A stretch of 64,000 nucleotides of DNA from Centropus unirufus (taxonomy: Eukaryota; Chordata; Aves; Cuculiformes; Centropidae), in the NCBI GenBank assembly GCA_013397695.1, contig VYZI01000040.1, forward strand, positions 3,850,844-3,914,843. The letters are read 5' to 3'. Below, one piece after another: positions 1-12,600 of this stretch; the stretch's first letter is position 1; every line of letters starts with the position of its first letter. The notes under the pieces are model-generated. The model searched no databases. It was given only the letters and a program-made list of their open reading frames with translations, and had not been told where the DNA came from. The position numbers and the translations under genes are program-made.

Positions 1-3000
1 GCTAGACCTGCTGTTCCCAGCTCTAGTCCTTTAGTCTCCTAGCTCTCATCCTTTTATTTCATCCTTTATCTGACGAAATCCTTTATTTTCCTTTATTGGA
101 TGAAATAAAATCAAAACCTCCTTTTATTTTATTTCTGCTGTCCTCTGCATACCACCAGCTTCCTCCTGTACCCCATCCTATGAGTAATCCCTCCTCACGT
201 GTTTTCAAACCTCTCCTGGCTCCTCTCCAGTTCCCACTAAAGACTCTCCCATTAGAGACCCAGTGCCTCCCTTCACCCACTCCACCCTCCTGCCACTCAC
301 CCCCCAACCAGACCACCTTCCTGAGCAGGGTTTTTGTTTTCTTTCTCTAGGAACTTTCAGTAAAGGGCTAACCAATCCAATACACTTGATGCTTGCTCTC
401 CCCTCTAGGAAGCAATGGGAAACTGAGCGCGTGCATTTGTGAGAGCTGAGCCAACCCTGAGCCCACCGAGCTTAACCTCCACAGCACACCATGGAGCAGG
501 CCGACAACCAGAGGGTGATAGCGCCAGCATGCTGATAGTCTTGGACACTTTCCTTTTGAAGGTAAATTCCCTTCATCAGTCAACTTGTTTGTTCCATGAA
601 GAGAACCAAAGGAACACTGTGCTGTTTGAAGAGAGGCACTGAGCTTGTGTAATGGAAAAAAAAAAGAGAGAAAAGACAGGCAGCTTGAACAAATTGGAGT
701 TGGAAAGAATGAAAGACTCCCTAGATGTTCTGATGGTCATTGTTTATTATAGTAATACACTAACGACTAGTTACAGAAAGGGCGCTGGACTCGCTCCATG
801 CAAGGCAGGCTTTACAACCCAGGTTTTGAAGATATACATTCAATAACTTTTGACTAAAAGGGAAGCAAAACCACTGCAGAGGAATAACACATTATCTTTG
901 AAACGAGACATGGAGTACAACGCCTCTCAGCCAGCAGGACAACGTGTGACAGCCTTCTGCCAGGTGAGGCCACAAAATCCTCAGTCATTAGGGTCTGTCA
1001 CATGGGAATGCAGTCTAGAGCTAAAATATCCAGCCAGCTCAGATGAGGCAGCACAACTTGTTCAGCTCCTGCAGGAAGACAGAGCTCAGGAATGGGGTGC
1101 AAAACCTAGTGGGAAACAGGGCAAGCTCTGCATCCAGCCTTCTCTTTGTCACCTACACCACACTGTCCCAAACCAAGGACCTTGCGGTTATCAGGAGCAA
1201 TGAGATGGCACAAGCTTTGGAGAATTTCGAGGTGCATGGACTCTGAGAAGCTTCATTCCCAAAATGCCCCATCATCCTCACAGGTCCCACATTTTGTGCA
1301 TCAAGCCATGAGCGGCAGGAGTATATGAGCTTCAGCATCTCATCCGAGCATGTACAGGGCAGGTACACAAGGAATTCACTGAAATGCACCTAGTTTAATG
1401 TCAGCACAGTGCCCTGCTCACGTGGTATGCAGAAAGGTATTCTTATGGCATGAAAATAGTCCTTCCTACAGCAGAGAGCCTCTGGGAGCCACATGGGAGC
1501 TTTATTTCACACAGCAGCACTAATGCTCCATTTGCTATTAAGCTATATGCCAACACCCCACAGAAATTATTATAAAGTCCAAGGAAGATGCTTTTTTTTC
1601 TTACTGCCTTTCTACACCTGGCCTGGTTTTTATAACTTAGTGGAAAAACTGGATAAAATGGAGCAGTAGAAGAGCTAGGTAACCCGGTAGCCTCTCTAAA
1701 GAAATGATTTAACAATTTGTATTGCACTTCAGCATACACACATCTTGCTTTAACTTAAAAAAGCCAGTTCTTAAACAGTGAAGTAAAGAGAAGACAGCTC
1801 AGTCAAGACTACAATTCAAGACATTTAGAACATCTCGTAAATGTATTTCTTGCCAATGGTTTTAAGTCACACTACAGCAGTATTTTCAGCTCCCATGGAA
1901 AGAAAGTATGCTTGCATTAAAACTCTGTACAAGAAACTTAAACATCCTGACAACATGTGGCCAGGCCTGAGATCACTGAAAAGCTGCAGCATTTCCTTCA
2001 ACTCTTTATTTTCGTTTCCTGGGAAGTTTGAAACCATATTCAGCAACTTATACTGAAAGTCAAGACGGCATAGACTGGAGTAAGTCCAGAAGTTGCATTA
2101 GCTCACAATATGCAGTAAAATAACAAAATCCTATCCAAGGAGACCCAGAGAACCAGAATGTTATTTTAATGAAGGCTGAACATAACTAGCATTGCTCCTA
2201 GAGAGGACACTATATAGGAATTTCACTTGGAAAGCGTAATTTTATTTTTATAGTCAGATTCTCACTTTCTTCCCTCAAGGGTATAAGTGTGTGTATAAAA
2301 GTATTCTATTAAGCAGTTTGGCATATGTTAGCTCTCAACTAGTTTCTTTTTTGACAGTGCTTTGTTTGCCAAAATTATCTTCATTTCTAGCAAATCATTA
2401 TGAGGCACAGTGTGAGAGCATCCAGTTACAGGTATTTCAAGGGTCTGAGAGTGTGTAAAAACCATCTGCAAAGAAACTGGATTTTACAAAGGTTCACAGG
2501 GGAGAAGTTTCACTGGTTGGGGTTTTTTAAGATTTTTTTTTTTCATCTATTGACTACAAAAATATTTCTGTTAGAACAGACATACACCTTTTGATTGAGT
2601 CTTATTCATCTTGCCTATCTTTTTATCTTATAATTGGGAAGCAATTAGAAGCAGAAAGCAGCCAGCTTGGCACATGACTTGCAAACATAGAAAGGCACAG
2701 ATGAGAAAGGAGGAGATTAGGGGATGCTAAAGTAAATCAGCACGAGGAATGCCAGACATCTACATCGGTGCAGACTGCTGCCTTGTTTTATTTAAATAAA
2801 TCAAGTTTCTTGGTGTTAGTGATCAACTGCTAGTTGTGGTGCTTCTTTTTTAAGAAGGGAAGTGTGCGACTGAGTGTTCTACCTTCACTACTTGGTGACA
2901 AGCATCTTAAAAGGAACATATAGTAACACATCTTGGTAAATACTGTAACAAATTTATCCACCCCAGAAAAATAAAACCTACCTTTAATTTTTATTTTCTT

Positions 3001-5047
3001 AACTAAAGCCTTAATTGGTCTTGCTCATAGTAATTTTTATTACTAAATCTAAATTAATCTAAATACCTGAGATTGTGAAGAAAATAAATGAGTGTGCGTT
3101 CTACACAGAATACTTCAGTTTTCAAGCTTAGAGACTACAACAGGACTTTAACTTTCTTTCAGTCACCTGTCTTAAGTGAGAGTTTGGAAAATAATATGGT
3201 AAGAACAACTCGGAACATATTCTGGGTCCCATTATGGCCAAATAATAAAGTTTTACCTCTTCCCATCTACCATTTTTGCCACAGAAAGATCTTTTTCCCT
3301 CCACATTTTTAATCACATCACTATGCCCTTTTAGTCTCCCTCTTCCAAAGCACTTAGTATTAGCGCACCCACTACTAAAGCGGTCATGGTGGAGGGCATT
3401 CACAATTAATTACCTGTAATTCCTTGAAATATTTGACAGCAAAACACAAATCCCTTGGCTCCAATGCTAGTCCTGTTATGACAGACTTATATGACTGAAG
3501 CACCATATGAAAGGAATATTTTAACACATCTTAATCTTTGAAAGTTTCTGTAAAACTGCCTTCAGAAAAGGTTAGACAGAGGTATGCCATATCCTACAAT
3601 GTCACGGATCACAGAAGATGCTGCAGTTTTTCTCTCAACTTATCAACTTGCTGTTAAACTGCGCCCAGGACATGACACCTTATTTCAAATTCATGGTCCA
3701 GCAGGCTGGAGGACACTGACTTCTGGCAGAGACCAACAACAGCACAGCTACAACCCCTTTCCCAACAAGTAATTTATCTGGATTAGAATCAGCTTTTCTG
3801 ACCTCCTGCACTACCCAGGACTTGGATTAAATGCAAGAGTTACCTATCCAGACCCTGCCATGCTAACAGGACACAGCTGAGTAAACAGCTCTGCCCTCTT
3901 AACGTAGAGCAGTGGGAAAAGAACAGGCTGGTTCCTGGGACTCCTGACACCACTCAAACAGCACCAATCATTTTGAGCATTATAATTAATACCAAAAGTC
4001 ATTTTTGTATCATAAAGCCAGGTACCATAACTTTAAAAGCAGCTGTTAATATATACAGAGGTTAATTTAGAGGGCATTTGTGCAGACAGCCCATTAAAAA
4101 GAACTAAGAAGTCAAACGAGCAGGTTCAAAGATAATGACTTCTACTTTAACACGTTTAACCTGACATTTCTTTAACTATATTAATCCCTTTAGGATACAG
4201 CACCACAGAAAAACAGTAAAAAGTCCCTTTTTAAGCACTGAATAGTTTTCCTCTGCTCTCAACAGTGCACAGCCCAATATACGGGGACAGTGCATCACAA
4301 GATGTGTACTGAAACCATGCTAATAAAAGATACTGATTCAAAGCTTCCAAATGGCACGTTGCCAGCTGTTGGTAGCACAAGAGCCCATAATTCTGCAAAG
4401 CCTCAACATTGTTTTTTTAATATTTCAACTCTGAATTTTTTTTCTGCTGGAGGAAAATAATAGATTAAAAAAAAACATAGCATTTAGGGCTTCATGTTAG
4501 AATAGACTTGATCTTGTTTTGGAAGTAAATACTTCATACTTTAAAAAAATGAACAAGAGAGGGTTTTTTCTTTCTGCCATTACCTCTATGACTTTGAACT
4601 GACTACTAAGTAACTTCTCAAGTTAGTGGTGTAGGCTAAGGATGAAAACTAGTTGACAAAGAATGTCTGTAAGTAGGTTTGCCTGATAAATTTCCTTTAG
4701 ATGAACCCAAGTCTGTCTACAAATGACTGATCTTGCAGACCCAATTCTCAAAAAATTCTATGAAATAAAACCTTCCAAAGAAAAGACAAAGAACTAAAAT
4801 TTCCTAATCGATAGCAAGAACAGCCATGGGCTCATCAGGTACTGGTTTTATAGCCTCCTCCCCCCTGTTTAATAGGCTGAAAAATACTTATTTTTTCTCT
4901 CCAGTGAACCAAGCACCTTCTCACCCTCTCCTCTCCACTGAAGTAACATCATACCAGCCCGCTCTTCTTGGACAGTTTGATGCATGTCTAATTAAACTGA
5001 GTAATTTTTGTAACTTCTGTTTAACCTTTAAATCTGCTGCTTCTATT
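1..5047. other. Noncoding AT-rich DNA, nothing recognised
   Basis: The first 350 bases are rich in C and T on the plus strand and include a good plus-strand splice acceptor-like tract ending in CTCTAG at about 350, but no open frame continues from it to a donor. The rest is AT-rich with short A and T runs. Open frames are at most 117 codons, have random-looking composition, and match no family known to me. Confidence 0.6.
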
Positions 5048-5150
5048 TCAGACCTGATAAAGTGCTGGTGCGCCTGCAAGCTTGTCTCATTTTTTCCCCC
5101 CATAACAGCTGGTCTAATAAATTACCTCTTCCTAACAACCTCATGTTCGC
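5048..5150 (+). repeat. Probable ancient amniote interspersed repeat fragment
   Basis: The block contains, in order, an 'acctgataaagtgctggtg' stretch, then 'GCAAGCTTGTCTCATT', then 'CAGCTGGTCTAATAAATTA' and 'CCTCTTCCTAACAACC'. This order resembles a repeat tail seen in reptile and bird genomes, in which a 'GAAAGCTTGTCTC' motif is followed by a 'CAGAAGTTGGTCCAATAAAAG' motif and a 'TTACCTC' motif. The match is from memory and diverged, so the family is not named. Its divergence suggests great age. Such pieces are sometimes preserved as regulatory elements, but nothing in the sequence shows that here. Confidence 0.45.
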
Positions 5151-8100
5151 AGATCATAAGGAGCATAACATGATTACATCACTTCAAACTTGCATTAAAG
5201 CTTGCTAAAGAGTACTTCTGGCATAAGAAATAATAAAAAGACAAAGTCACACAAACTACTGCCTTGCATTATAAAGGTAGCAGCTCAATGTTTCCACTCA
5301 TCACATAGTCAAGAGTTATATGCAAGGAAGGGCTCATTATTTGTCACCTTCCAGGAAGAGGCGCATTTTCTATTTAAACTGCTCTAAATGGAGAAAAAAA
5401 TAAAAATAATCAATTGGACATTTTAATATGTTTTAGGTGACTCTGGGGCTGACGGTTACGCTCCTAAACTGTCTGCTACAGTGGATGAGTATAAAACAAC
5501 CAGTTTGCAGGATTTCAATTTAAAAGCAACAAAGCAACTTTTCCACTTCATCTGAGAAAGGGAAGGAACAGTTTGTTGCAGATAAATTACCTCTTTTCAA
5601 TCCCTGGGTAAAAGGTCCTTTTTCTTTTTTTTTTTTTTTTAAAGGTCCAGCTGTTGGAGGCCTAACTCCCCTTTCAGAGATGCCTTTATTTGGAAACAAT
5701 GCCGGAGCAAGGAGGGGAGGGCAGGGCTTTTTCATAAATGCTGCCTGGGCACATGCAAACTAACACCGACTTGACAAAACGAGCGGCAGATCTGCACAGT
5801 CAATAGGGCCATATGCTCGCCTAGCTACCCCTGTACAAAAACAAAAGCGGAGTTTACCCTCTGAGAAAGCAAACAGCCAAAACCCAAACCCCTTTGCAAT
5901 TGCTTATTAATCATGAAAATAATGAGAAGGATTCCGGTATCTGCTTTTAGGCAGAGACCAGAGCTCCCCATAAATCCCACACAGCCTGGAGCTCACACAG
6001 TACTCCCCAGTACACCCATTGCCTGTAGCACAGTGCTATCTTCAGGGCTGCTGCGGATTTGCTCTTGAGAGCAAGGACTGTCTCCAGAGAAGAGGGCACA
6101 GAGGAATTTTAAGTTATAATCTGACCTTAAGTGCAACACTATGATCTGTTTGTGTTTCCCTTTTCCACCCCTCTCCGAGCAAAAAATGCTCCTGGCTAGG
6201 AGAGTTACCATATCTTCAGTAATTTTTTTTTTTAGAACAAAAGACTTGGCCAAGTTCCATTCAGGTTTTCATCCCCATCTTCTTCCTCTCTGATACTGTC
6301 AGGGTCAGATATAGAAACCATAGGCATTAAAACAAAACAGTAAGAGGAGGTACCTATTTCAAGGTGCTTTCATCTTCCTTGTGAAAAAAATGACTTTTGT
6401 TCCAGAAGTTAAAGTTCGTATTCTGCACAATCTTTAGACTGGCTTATCACTTATGGTCCTCCTGTAGCATCGGCTCAGTGCTGTTAAGCTGAGGAAAAAA
6501 ACGTCTGTTTCATTGCAGATACCTTTCACTGGTGCTGGGTGGAAGCCACCAAGCCAGTCTCTCACTTCCAACTTTTCTAGACCACAGTGTTCACAGCAAT
6601 GCCTGGCTGCAAAGACAGAAACCATTTGTATCTATCCTTAGATGAATGGTTGATTTGATTCCATCAGTCCTTAGGCCTGTGGATACTGCTCACCTTGGAA
6701 GAGTACCCAAAGCATCTCTTGAACCACACATGGTCTTCTCCAGCAGAAAAAAAAAAGATTCCTCACCTAGAAAGTCTGAACAACTCGGACAAGAAATACA
6801 ATAGCAATGTAATAATGAGGGAATTATGGGAGAAAGACTTGGAAATACTTACTAAAAAACCTTGATTTGCTAAAGAAAAGCCTGGACTTCAAAATAAACA
6901 ATGATTTTCTTCCCAGAGCACAGACACGTGATGAAAGTTTGGCATCTGTTCAGTTCCTCCTCTGAGCCTTGCTGTCTCCTGCATGGACGCAATCAACACA
7001 ACTTTGCCTGCCTGCATTGTTACATCCAAAAGGCTCTCATCCAGAACACACTCAAACTTCGTTTTCCAACATAAAACACATCTTGCAGATGTATATTTTT
7101 ATTTTTCCTGCCTGATCTCATGTAGAGAGCCACACAGCCGAGGTATCTTTGGTAAGCTTAAAGTGGAGGAAAGACAGTTTCTATGGCACAAGTCCCTTCG
7201 TAGTAAAAGGACTCAAGACTGAGCAATAAGTATGGAAGGATTCATGCTTACTTAATCATGCAAACTGCCTGATCAGGCAAGTAATAAATATGTTTTCCCC
7301 TCAGAGAACTCCGAAGGCCTCTTCAAAAAGGCAGCCTGTGTTCTACACCCAAAAGCAGACACTGTCTCTTTAGTCACCTTACAACAAGGGCTAGTGAAAG
7401 CTGAGCTTAATAAGTGGTTTTCCTTTTCTCAAAATTGCAGCATGTCTCAGTACACATTAGGGATTTCCTGTTGCACTCCCCCAGCTGGTGCGAGCACTTG
7501 GGAGCATTATTTCCCATAAAGTATGTTTCAAAATTTAAGACTTTTTGTGTTTTTATGGCCATATAGCATCTTTCTTAGACTTACCAGCTGCTGAAGACTT
7601 GCCTCTTAAGAAAAAAAAATTCCATTCAAAACAAGTTGGAATGATTTTCTAAATCATTCCAGACCTTCACAATCCTGTTTAGAATGTTTTTAGATTCACA
7701 GTTGTTTTCAGTCTTTTTGCTGGGATTTAAGAATTGCTTCATCTATGCTTACAGTATTTACAGTTCCTTGTTCTGGCAAAATAAAAGGGGTGATCAGCTG
7801 TAAGAGTTCCTTCACCAAACCAAATTACTGGTTTGGTTTTGTTTAGACTTTAACTTAGCACCACATCTAAAAAAAATTCCAAGTATTATTTTGTTCCTCT
7901 TCCTCCTACTGGTCGCACTGTTAAGAGGATCCTGTGTTACAGATCATGATTCAGAAAGACAATAACACATTCTTCCTTTTCATTCACCCTTTCTATTTAA
8001 GAAAAAAAAAAGTATTATTTGAAGTGAAACAGTAACATTAATTTCATAAGGTCCTAAAAATTTTCGACTTTAACTACCCTGATTCCAGGGTAGCTAGGAT

Positions 8101-8269
8101 CCTGTTGAGTGGTTTTGTCCATAGTACCAATACAAGGACAGATACGAGGGATGTGCTTTGTTGTTTCTTCCAAACTTTCAATCCATACTGTGGAAAAAAA
8201 TGCAAGAGGAAAAATAAGAGTACACTGACCACCACTGGAAGTTAGAGATTTTTAAATTAATTTCTGCCA
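5151..8269. other. Noncoding DNA, nothing recognised
   Basis: AT-rich sequence with homopolymer runs, including a T-rich run at about 5622-5640 and several A8-A10 runs. Open frames reach only 86 codons and look random. No repeat family, RNA gene or convincing exon was seen. Confidence 0.55.
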
Positions 8270-8323
8270 TGTGGGACTAGAGCTATGATCTCTGCAGCTC
8301 TTTCCAACCTCTCAGCAATTCTG
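8270..8323 (+). mobile_element. Old CR1-like LINE 3' tail fragment
   Basis: The sequence reads 'GGACTAGAGCTATGATCTC', then 'TTTCCAACCTCTCAGCAATTCTG'. This follows the order of the CR1 3' untranslated end (a 'ggactagatgatct...ccttccaacct...attctgtga' pattern). It is short and diverged with no coding part, so it is an old dead fragment. It could be coincidental similarity, because only about 50 bases align. Confidence 0.5.
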
Positions 8324-9510
8324 AAAGCATTGTAGAATCCTGTGACTTACAGAATGGAAATCAGCTATTTTTCCTGACTCTTTGGAGGGGAATAGAGTCT
8401 CTTAAAACAAAGCAACAACATTTAAAATCGATAACTACCTTACGTAAAGTTACGGTACTATTACTGCTCCCCATAATAAGTGTTGTGAACACAACAGATT
8501 GCATTTAACAACTGTCAGTTTTCAAGAGACTGACCACGTGCTCCCCAGCCCAGAAGGGTACTTGAAGGCAAGCAAGCCAGAAATCCCAACCAATTCAGTA
8601 ACAAAAATAAGAACAAAACAAACGACCATCAACTCAACTACTTTAAGACTTGAAGCTGATTCATTACACAGTAACTGGATGTGAATAGTTCCTCTTCCTT
8701 ACACTGCTAGACTTTTGGTTCAGGGAATATACTAAGAGATTCAGAACCTACAGCTGATGCTGCAGCTGCCCGATTGATGCATTGTGTAAAAACTGCTGTG
8801 TGAGAACGTTTGGCCTAGTTGGTCAAGGGTTCTGCCATCTCTATAATTAACTCTGAAGTCTGAGATCATCACGCCCTCAAGGTTCCCTTAAAATTTTAAT
8901 GGGCTGATTTATGAATATTCATTTGCCAGCATTGCACTTCCAGGGATTTATGAAAACTCAGTGGCATGTCAGTTCCCAAATAAGTTCCATTATTTCTGCT
9001 GCTTCCTTTACACATTTATTACAAGCCTATCTTATGCTGTCAGAAAGTGCATTGACCTGCAGCTGGTCCAACCATCTAGGTTGTTTCATGGATACAGCAG
9101 ACATCCGAGTGTTACTGCTAAGGATGCCTATTAATCCCTCCAGTGATCACGATGCTTCTTCACAGGCCTCATCAGTTCTAGCCTATAAAACCTGCTCCTG
9201 ACTTATGTCCTCCTTTTTCTCTCCCCTTGCCTGCCACCGGCCTTAAAAGCCAACCAAATGACAACCAGCCCTTCAAAGGCTACTCCTATGGGAGAGACCA
9301 GTTGCCCAAGGTACGAGGGGCGTATGAGATGTGGACAGGCAGCTATTCACGCAGTTAGCATGCTTCAAGTGCATGCTACAAGTCAGATGAAGCTGGCACA
9401 CTGCAAGAAAGCTTGTGACAGGATATTCATTCCATTACTAAAGAGGCAATAACACTACTTCTGTACCAAAATGTATAATTTGTTTGACACTTGTTTATTT
9501 TTTTTTTCAG
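8324..9510. other. Noncoding DNA, nothing recognised
   Basis: No repeat, RNA gene or exon is evident. Plus-strand open frames of 96 codons (8911-9201) and 64 codons (9258-9452) have no recognisable domain and no plausible splice context. Confidence 0.5.
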
Positions 9511-9644
9511 ATCTGTGACAGTGCTGTAGATTTAAACTACTGGCTTGGACATCACTGTATTTCACAGAGATATGACCCAACCAACCCCAGACGTGAAACA
9601 TCTCCTTTTCTGAAAACAGAGCTCAACAAAAATTTGGAGTCCAG
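9511..9644 (+). other. Exon-like block, unproven
   Basis: A strong plus-strand acceptor (TTGTTTATTTTTTTTTTCAG, ending at 9510) is followed by 134 bases open in exactly one frame for 44 codons, then a donor CCAG|GTAAAT at 9644/9645. The translation is protein-like in composition, with pieces such as DLNYWLGHH and RYDPTNPRRET, but I do not recognise it. It lacks an ATG start, as an internal exon would. An open stretch this long is expected by chance in roughly one of three such blocks, so the splice pair is the main support. It lies on the opposite strand to the inferred gene, which counts against it. Confidence 0.22.
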
Positions 9645-12600
9645 GTAAATTGGAAGCCCTTATGAACTTGCATCATGCAATGAATTTAAAGAGTACAGTT
9701 TGTAAGGCACGTGAACCTTAAGACTATATTAAGTCTTAGAAACTTCCTCCTAATATTCAAGCAAACTGCAAAACTAGACTATTACATAGTCATTTATCTC
9801 ACCTATTCCTTGGCTGTGCTTCTCCTTTGTTAGCAGAGAGGCAACTCTAGAAAGCTCAGAACTACTTTTCTCATTTCCTAGCAAAATGAATAAACAGGTC
9901 CTCCTTAAGGCATCATCAAACCTTGCCTTAGAACAATTTATGTGACTGTGTGATTTTTCCCTCACCACCATCACTTCAGAACAAACATAAGAGGTTTGAT
10001 ATGTCAAAAAGGACCATTCAAAGTTTTTAAAGTATTTAAAATTGCCCCTAATGGAACTTGTAGATTACTCAGAGTTAGTAGGGGAGAGAGGAGAGAGAAA
10101 TGCAAGTAAAGAACAACCTAATAAAAAAAGGATATAATCCTTGAAGGGAAAGCAAGGGGAAATCAGAGACAAGCAACTCGGAGAAGAAGAAAGGTCAGAA
10201 GTCCTGAACGATGTAATCATGATCCTGTTTTAAAAAGGGAAAGGCTAAAATTGTGACTGATACAATGGCCTACTGGTCAGCTCACAAAGTCTGAAGCACC
10301 ATAAATAAAATGGCTTTACAGAACATCATCACTTGTGATTTTTCACTTGATACTTCCTCTATCTCCCAGGCTGCAGCTTTGGCTAGAGAGTGTGTTTGGG
10401 GAACAGAACTGTAAAACACCTGGTGAAGAGCTTTTTTACTATGGGCAGTCCTTGATACTGGTCAGGGCACAGCATCACTGTAGTTAAATTATGGTATTTC
10501 TTGTTGGCTTCTGTGGAGAAGCCAAGCTATTTGGGCTTGGTTTTTTTTTTTCTTTCCCATTCTTTTCTGGGTAGAGGAGAGAATAATTTATGCCATGGCT
10601 TCGGAACACAAAGATCTATTGTCAAAGTCACAAGCTGCCTGTTTGCTCTAATGGGGATATATCCTTTGTGGTGGAGGGGGAAGGGGGACCTTTCACTTAT
10701 GAGAGATCTCTTTTAGAAGCAGAATTTTTTAATTGCTATTTTTATTATTTTAAGCAACAACAGAAGGTTAAAATAGACTGCTTCAAGAATGCCTGAACTA
10801 AAAGCTAGATTTTTGCTTTTTCAACAGCTCCAAAAGGATGGAAAAAAATCCAACCCTAAGTCTGCCCCGCAGAACTCTACTACATCCCTGCCCCCTCCCA
10901 CCCCCTTTAAAAATTATTTTTAGTTACTTGCAAGCTATATCTTTAGTCTGCAACAAAACCAGGTTTGGGTAGCTGTCAACCCTTAAAGCTAAACTGCTAC
11001 AACACTTGGCAGGTGGTTGTAGGAAGGACTTCTAACTACAGGCAAAAACACGATAGGCTGGGTAAAGCTGAATGCCCAATTTCTTTTGGCACCCAGTCCC
11101 CTTGTGTGATACACAGCCACGTTGGCCGAGGTCAGGGTCCCGAATCATGTAAATATTTCTGCAAGTTTAGAGCTTGTCTGCCTTGCTAGACCACCCACTA
11201 GGAGTACAGCTTGATGGCCATGGGAACAGTACCACCAACTAGATTGTTTTTTACTGTACTCTACAGAATACAACTAACCCCCAGTGAACTGACAAAATTA
11301 CTCTGCTCACACACGTCTGCCCAGTGGGAGCTGCAGTAAAGCATCCCTTTGCAGGCAGAAGGGCACATCTGAGCCCCATCAGCTTTCATAGTTAGGTTTC
11401 AGCCCATCAGTCTTGAAATAGGAAAGGCTCACACTTAAGTTTTGCTCCCCTGCTTAAGGAGAAAATAGCATTCCACACAAAAATCCAAGTTTGTGGAAGC
11501 AATGCAAAAACCAGTAAACTATGGGATAACTGAACAAATTGTCACATCACAAGACAGAAGCAATTCAGAAGTGTTACTCAATCCAGAGTTCGTTTGAACC
11601 CAAACAATTTGTTAGTCTGAAGTCAAGTAGCAGGTTGCGTTTCACAGCCACTGAATCAAAGATAGGAGCAGCAGTAAAAGGTCCCAAAGGTACAGAATGA
11701 GGCATTGTCAGGGTACACAACGTGCAAGCAAAGTCATGCTGAGAATGAGTCCTTTACACCTCCCAGGGTGTAATCCTATGATGAAATGCTCAGATTAAAT
11801 CTTAGACTATTATCCCAGCATATCAACCTTGTCTGTTTCCAGCAGAGATCTGACCCAAGGATCCTGTTTAAACTAGCCTGTTTATCCAATCAAGACAGTA
11901 AAAACAAAAGCATGACACAGCTCTTCTCTGAGTATTGCTCTTGGTTCTCCTTGAAACCAGCTCTAGGTTTCAGGATCAACGCCTGCTCCCTAATCCTTGA
12001 TCTCTCTCAACTCCTGCTTTCTCTCCCCTCTCCCTCTGTCTGTCCAAAATCTTGCATAGGGAGGCAAGTGGCCTGCTGTGGAAGGCGACTTGCAATGCCA
12101 GGAAGACCAGCCATGGCAACTGAGCCAAATAATTTTTGATTTATCTTAAGTGTCTGCCAAGAGGAATGTGCATGTAGTCACTTTTTTCCTTACAATTAAC
12201 TTTCACAGAGTTGTGTTGTCATGACATTTCATTGTCTTTATTCAGCCTCACATCATCACAGGCAATTGCGTGTCACTCAGAATTCTACTCAATTACTGGC
12301 CCTGGCTTTAATTCAGAAATACTCATCCCTAAACGTCTCACAAGACATGAGGTACTTCTGTCCTGGCTTCAAGCAAGCTGCCAAGTTTCTGTGGTATCAA
12401 ACATAAGTCTTTCATAGCTGCATTTTGAAATTATGCCCTAGCTTTACTTACATCTATTTGTACTGAAGTCCAAACAACCCAGCATAGGCAGTATGTATTA
12501 CTTAAATCTCAAGTGAAAGGTGGAGAAGTAATTAATTTTAAGAGGAAGGCCGTTCAGACTTAAGTAACCACAATGTCCTTTGCACCATGCAATGACACTT

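Noticed and set aside
1..350. Pyrimidine-rich start of the window with a good plus-strand acceptor at about 350
   Set aside because: The downstream sequence has stops in the frames needed to reach the donor-like site at about 560, so no exon is supported.
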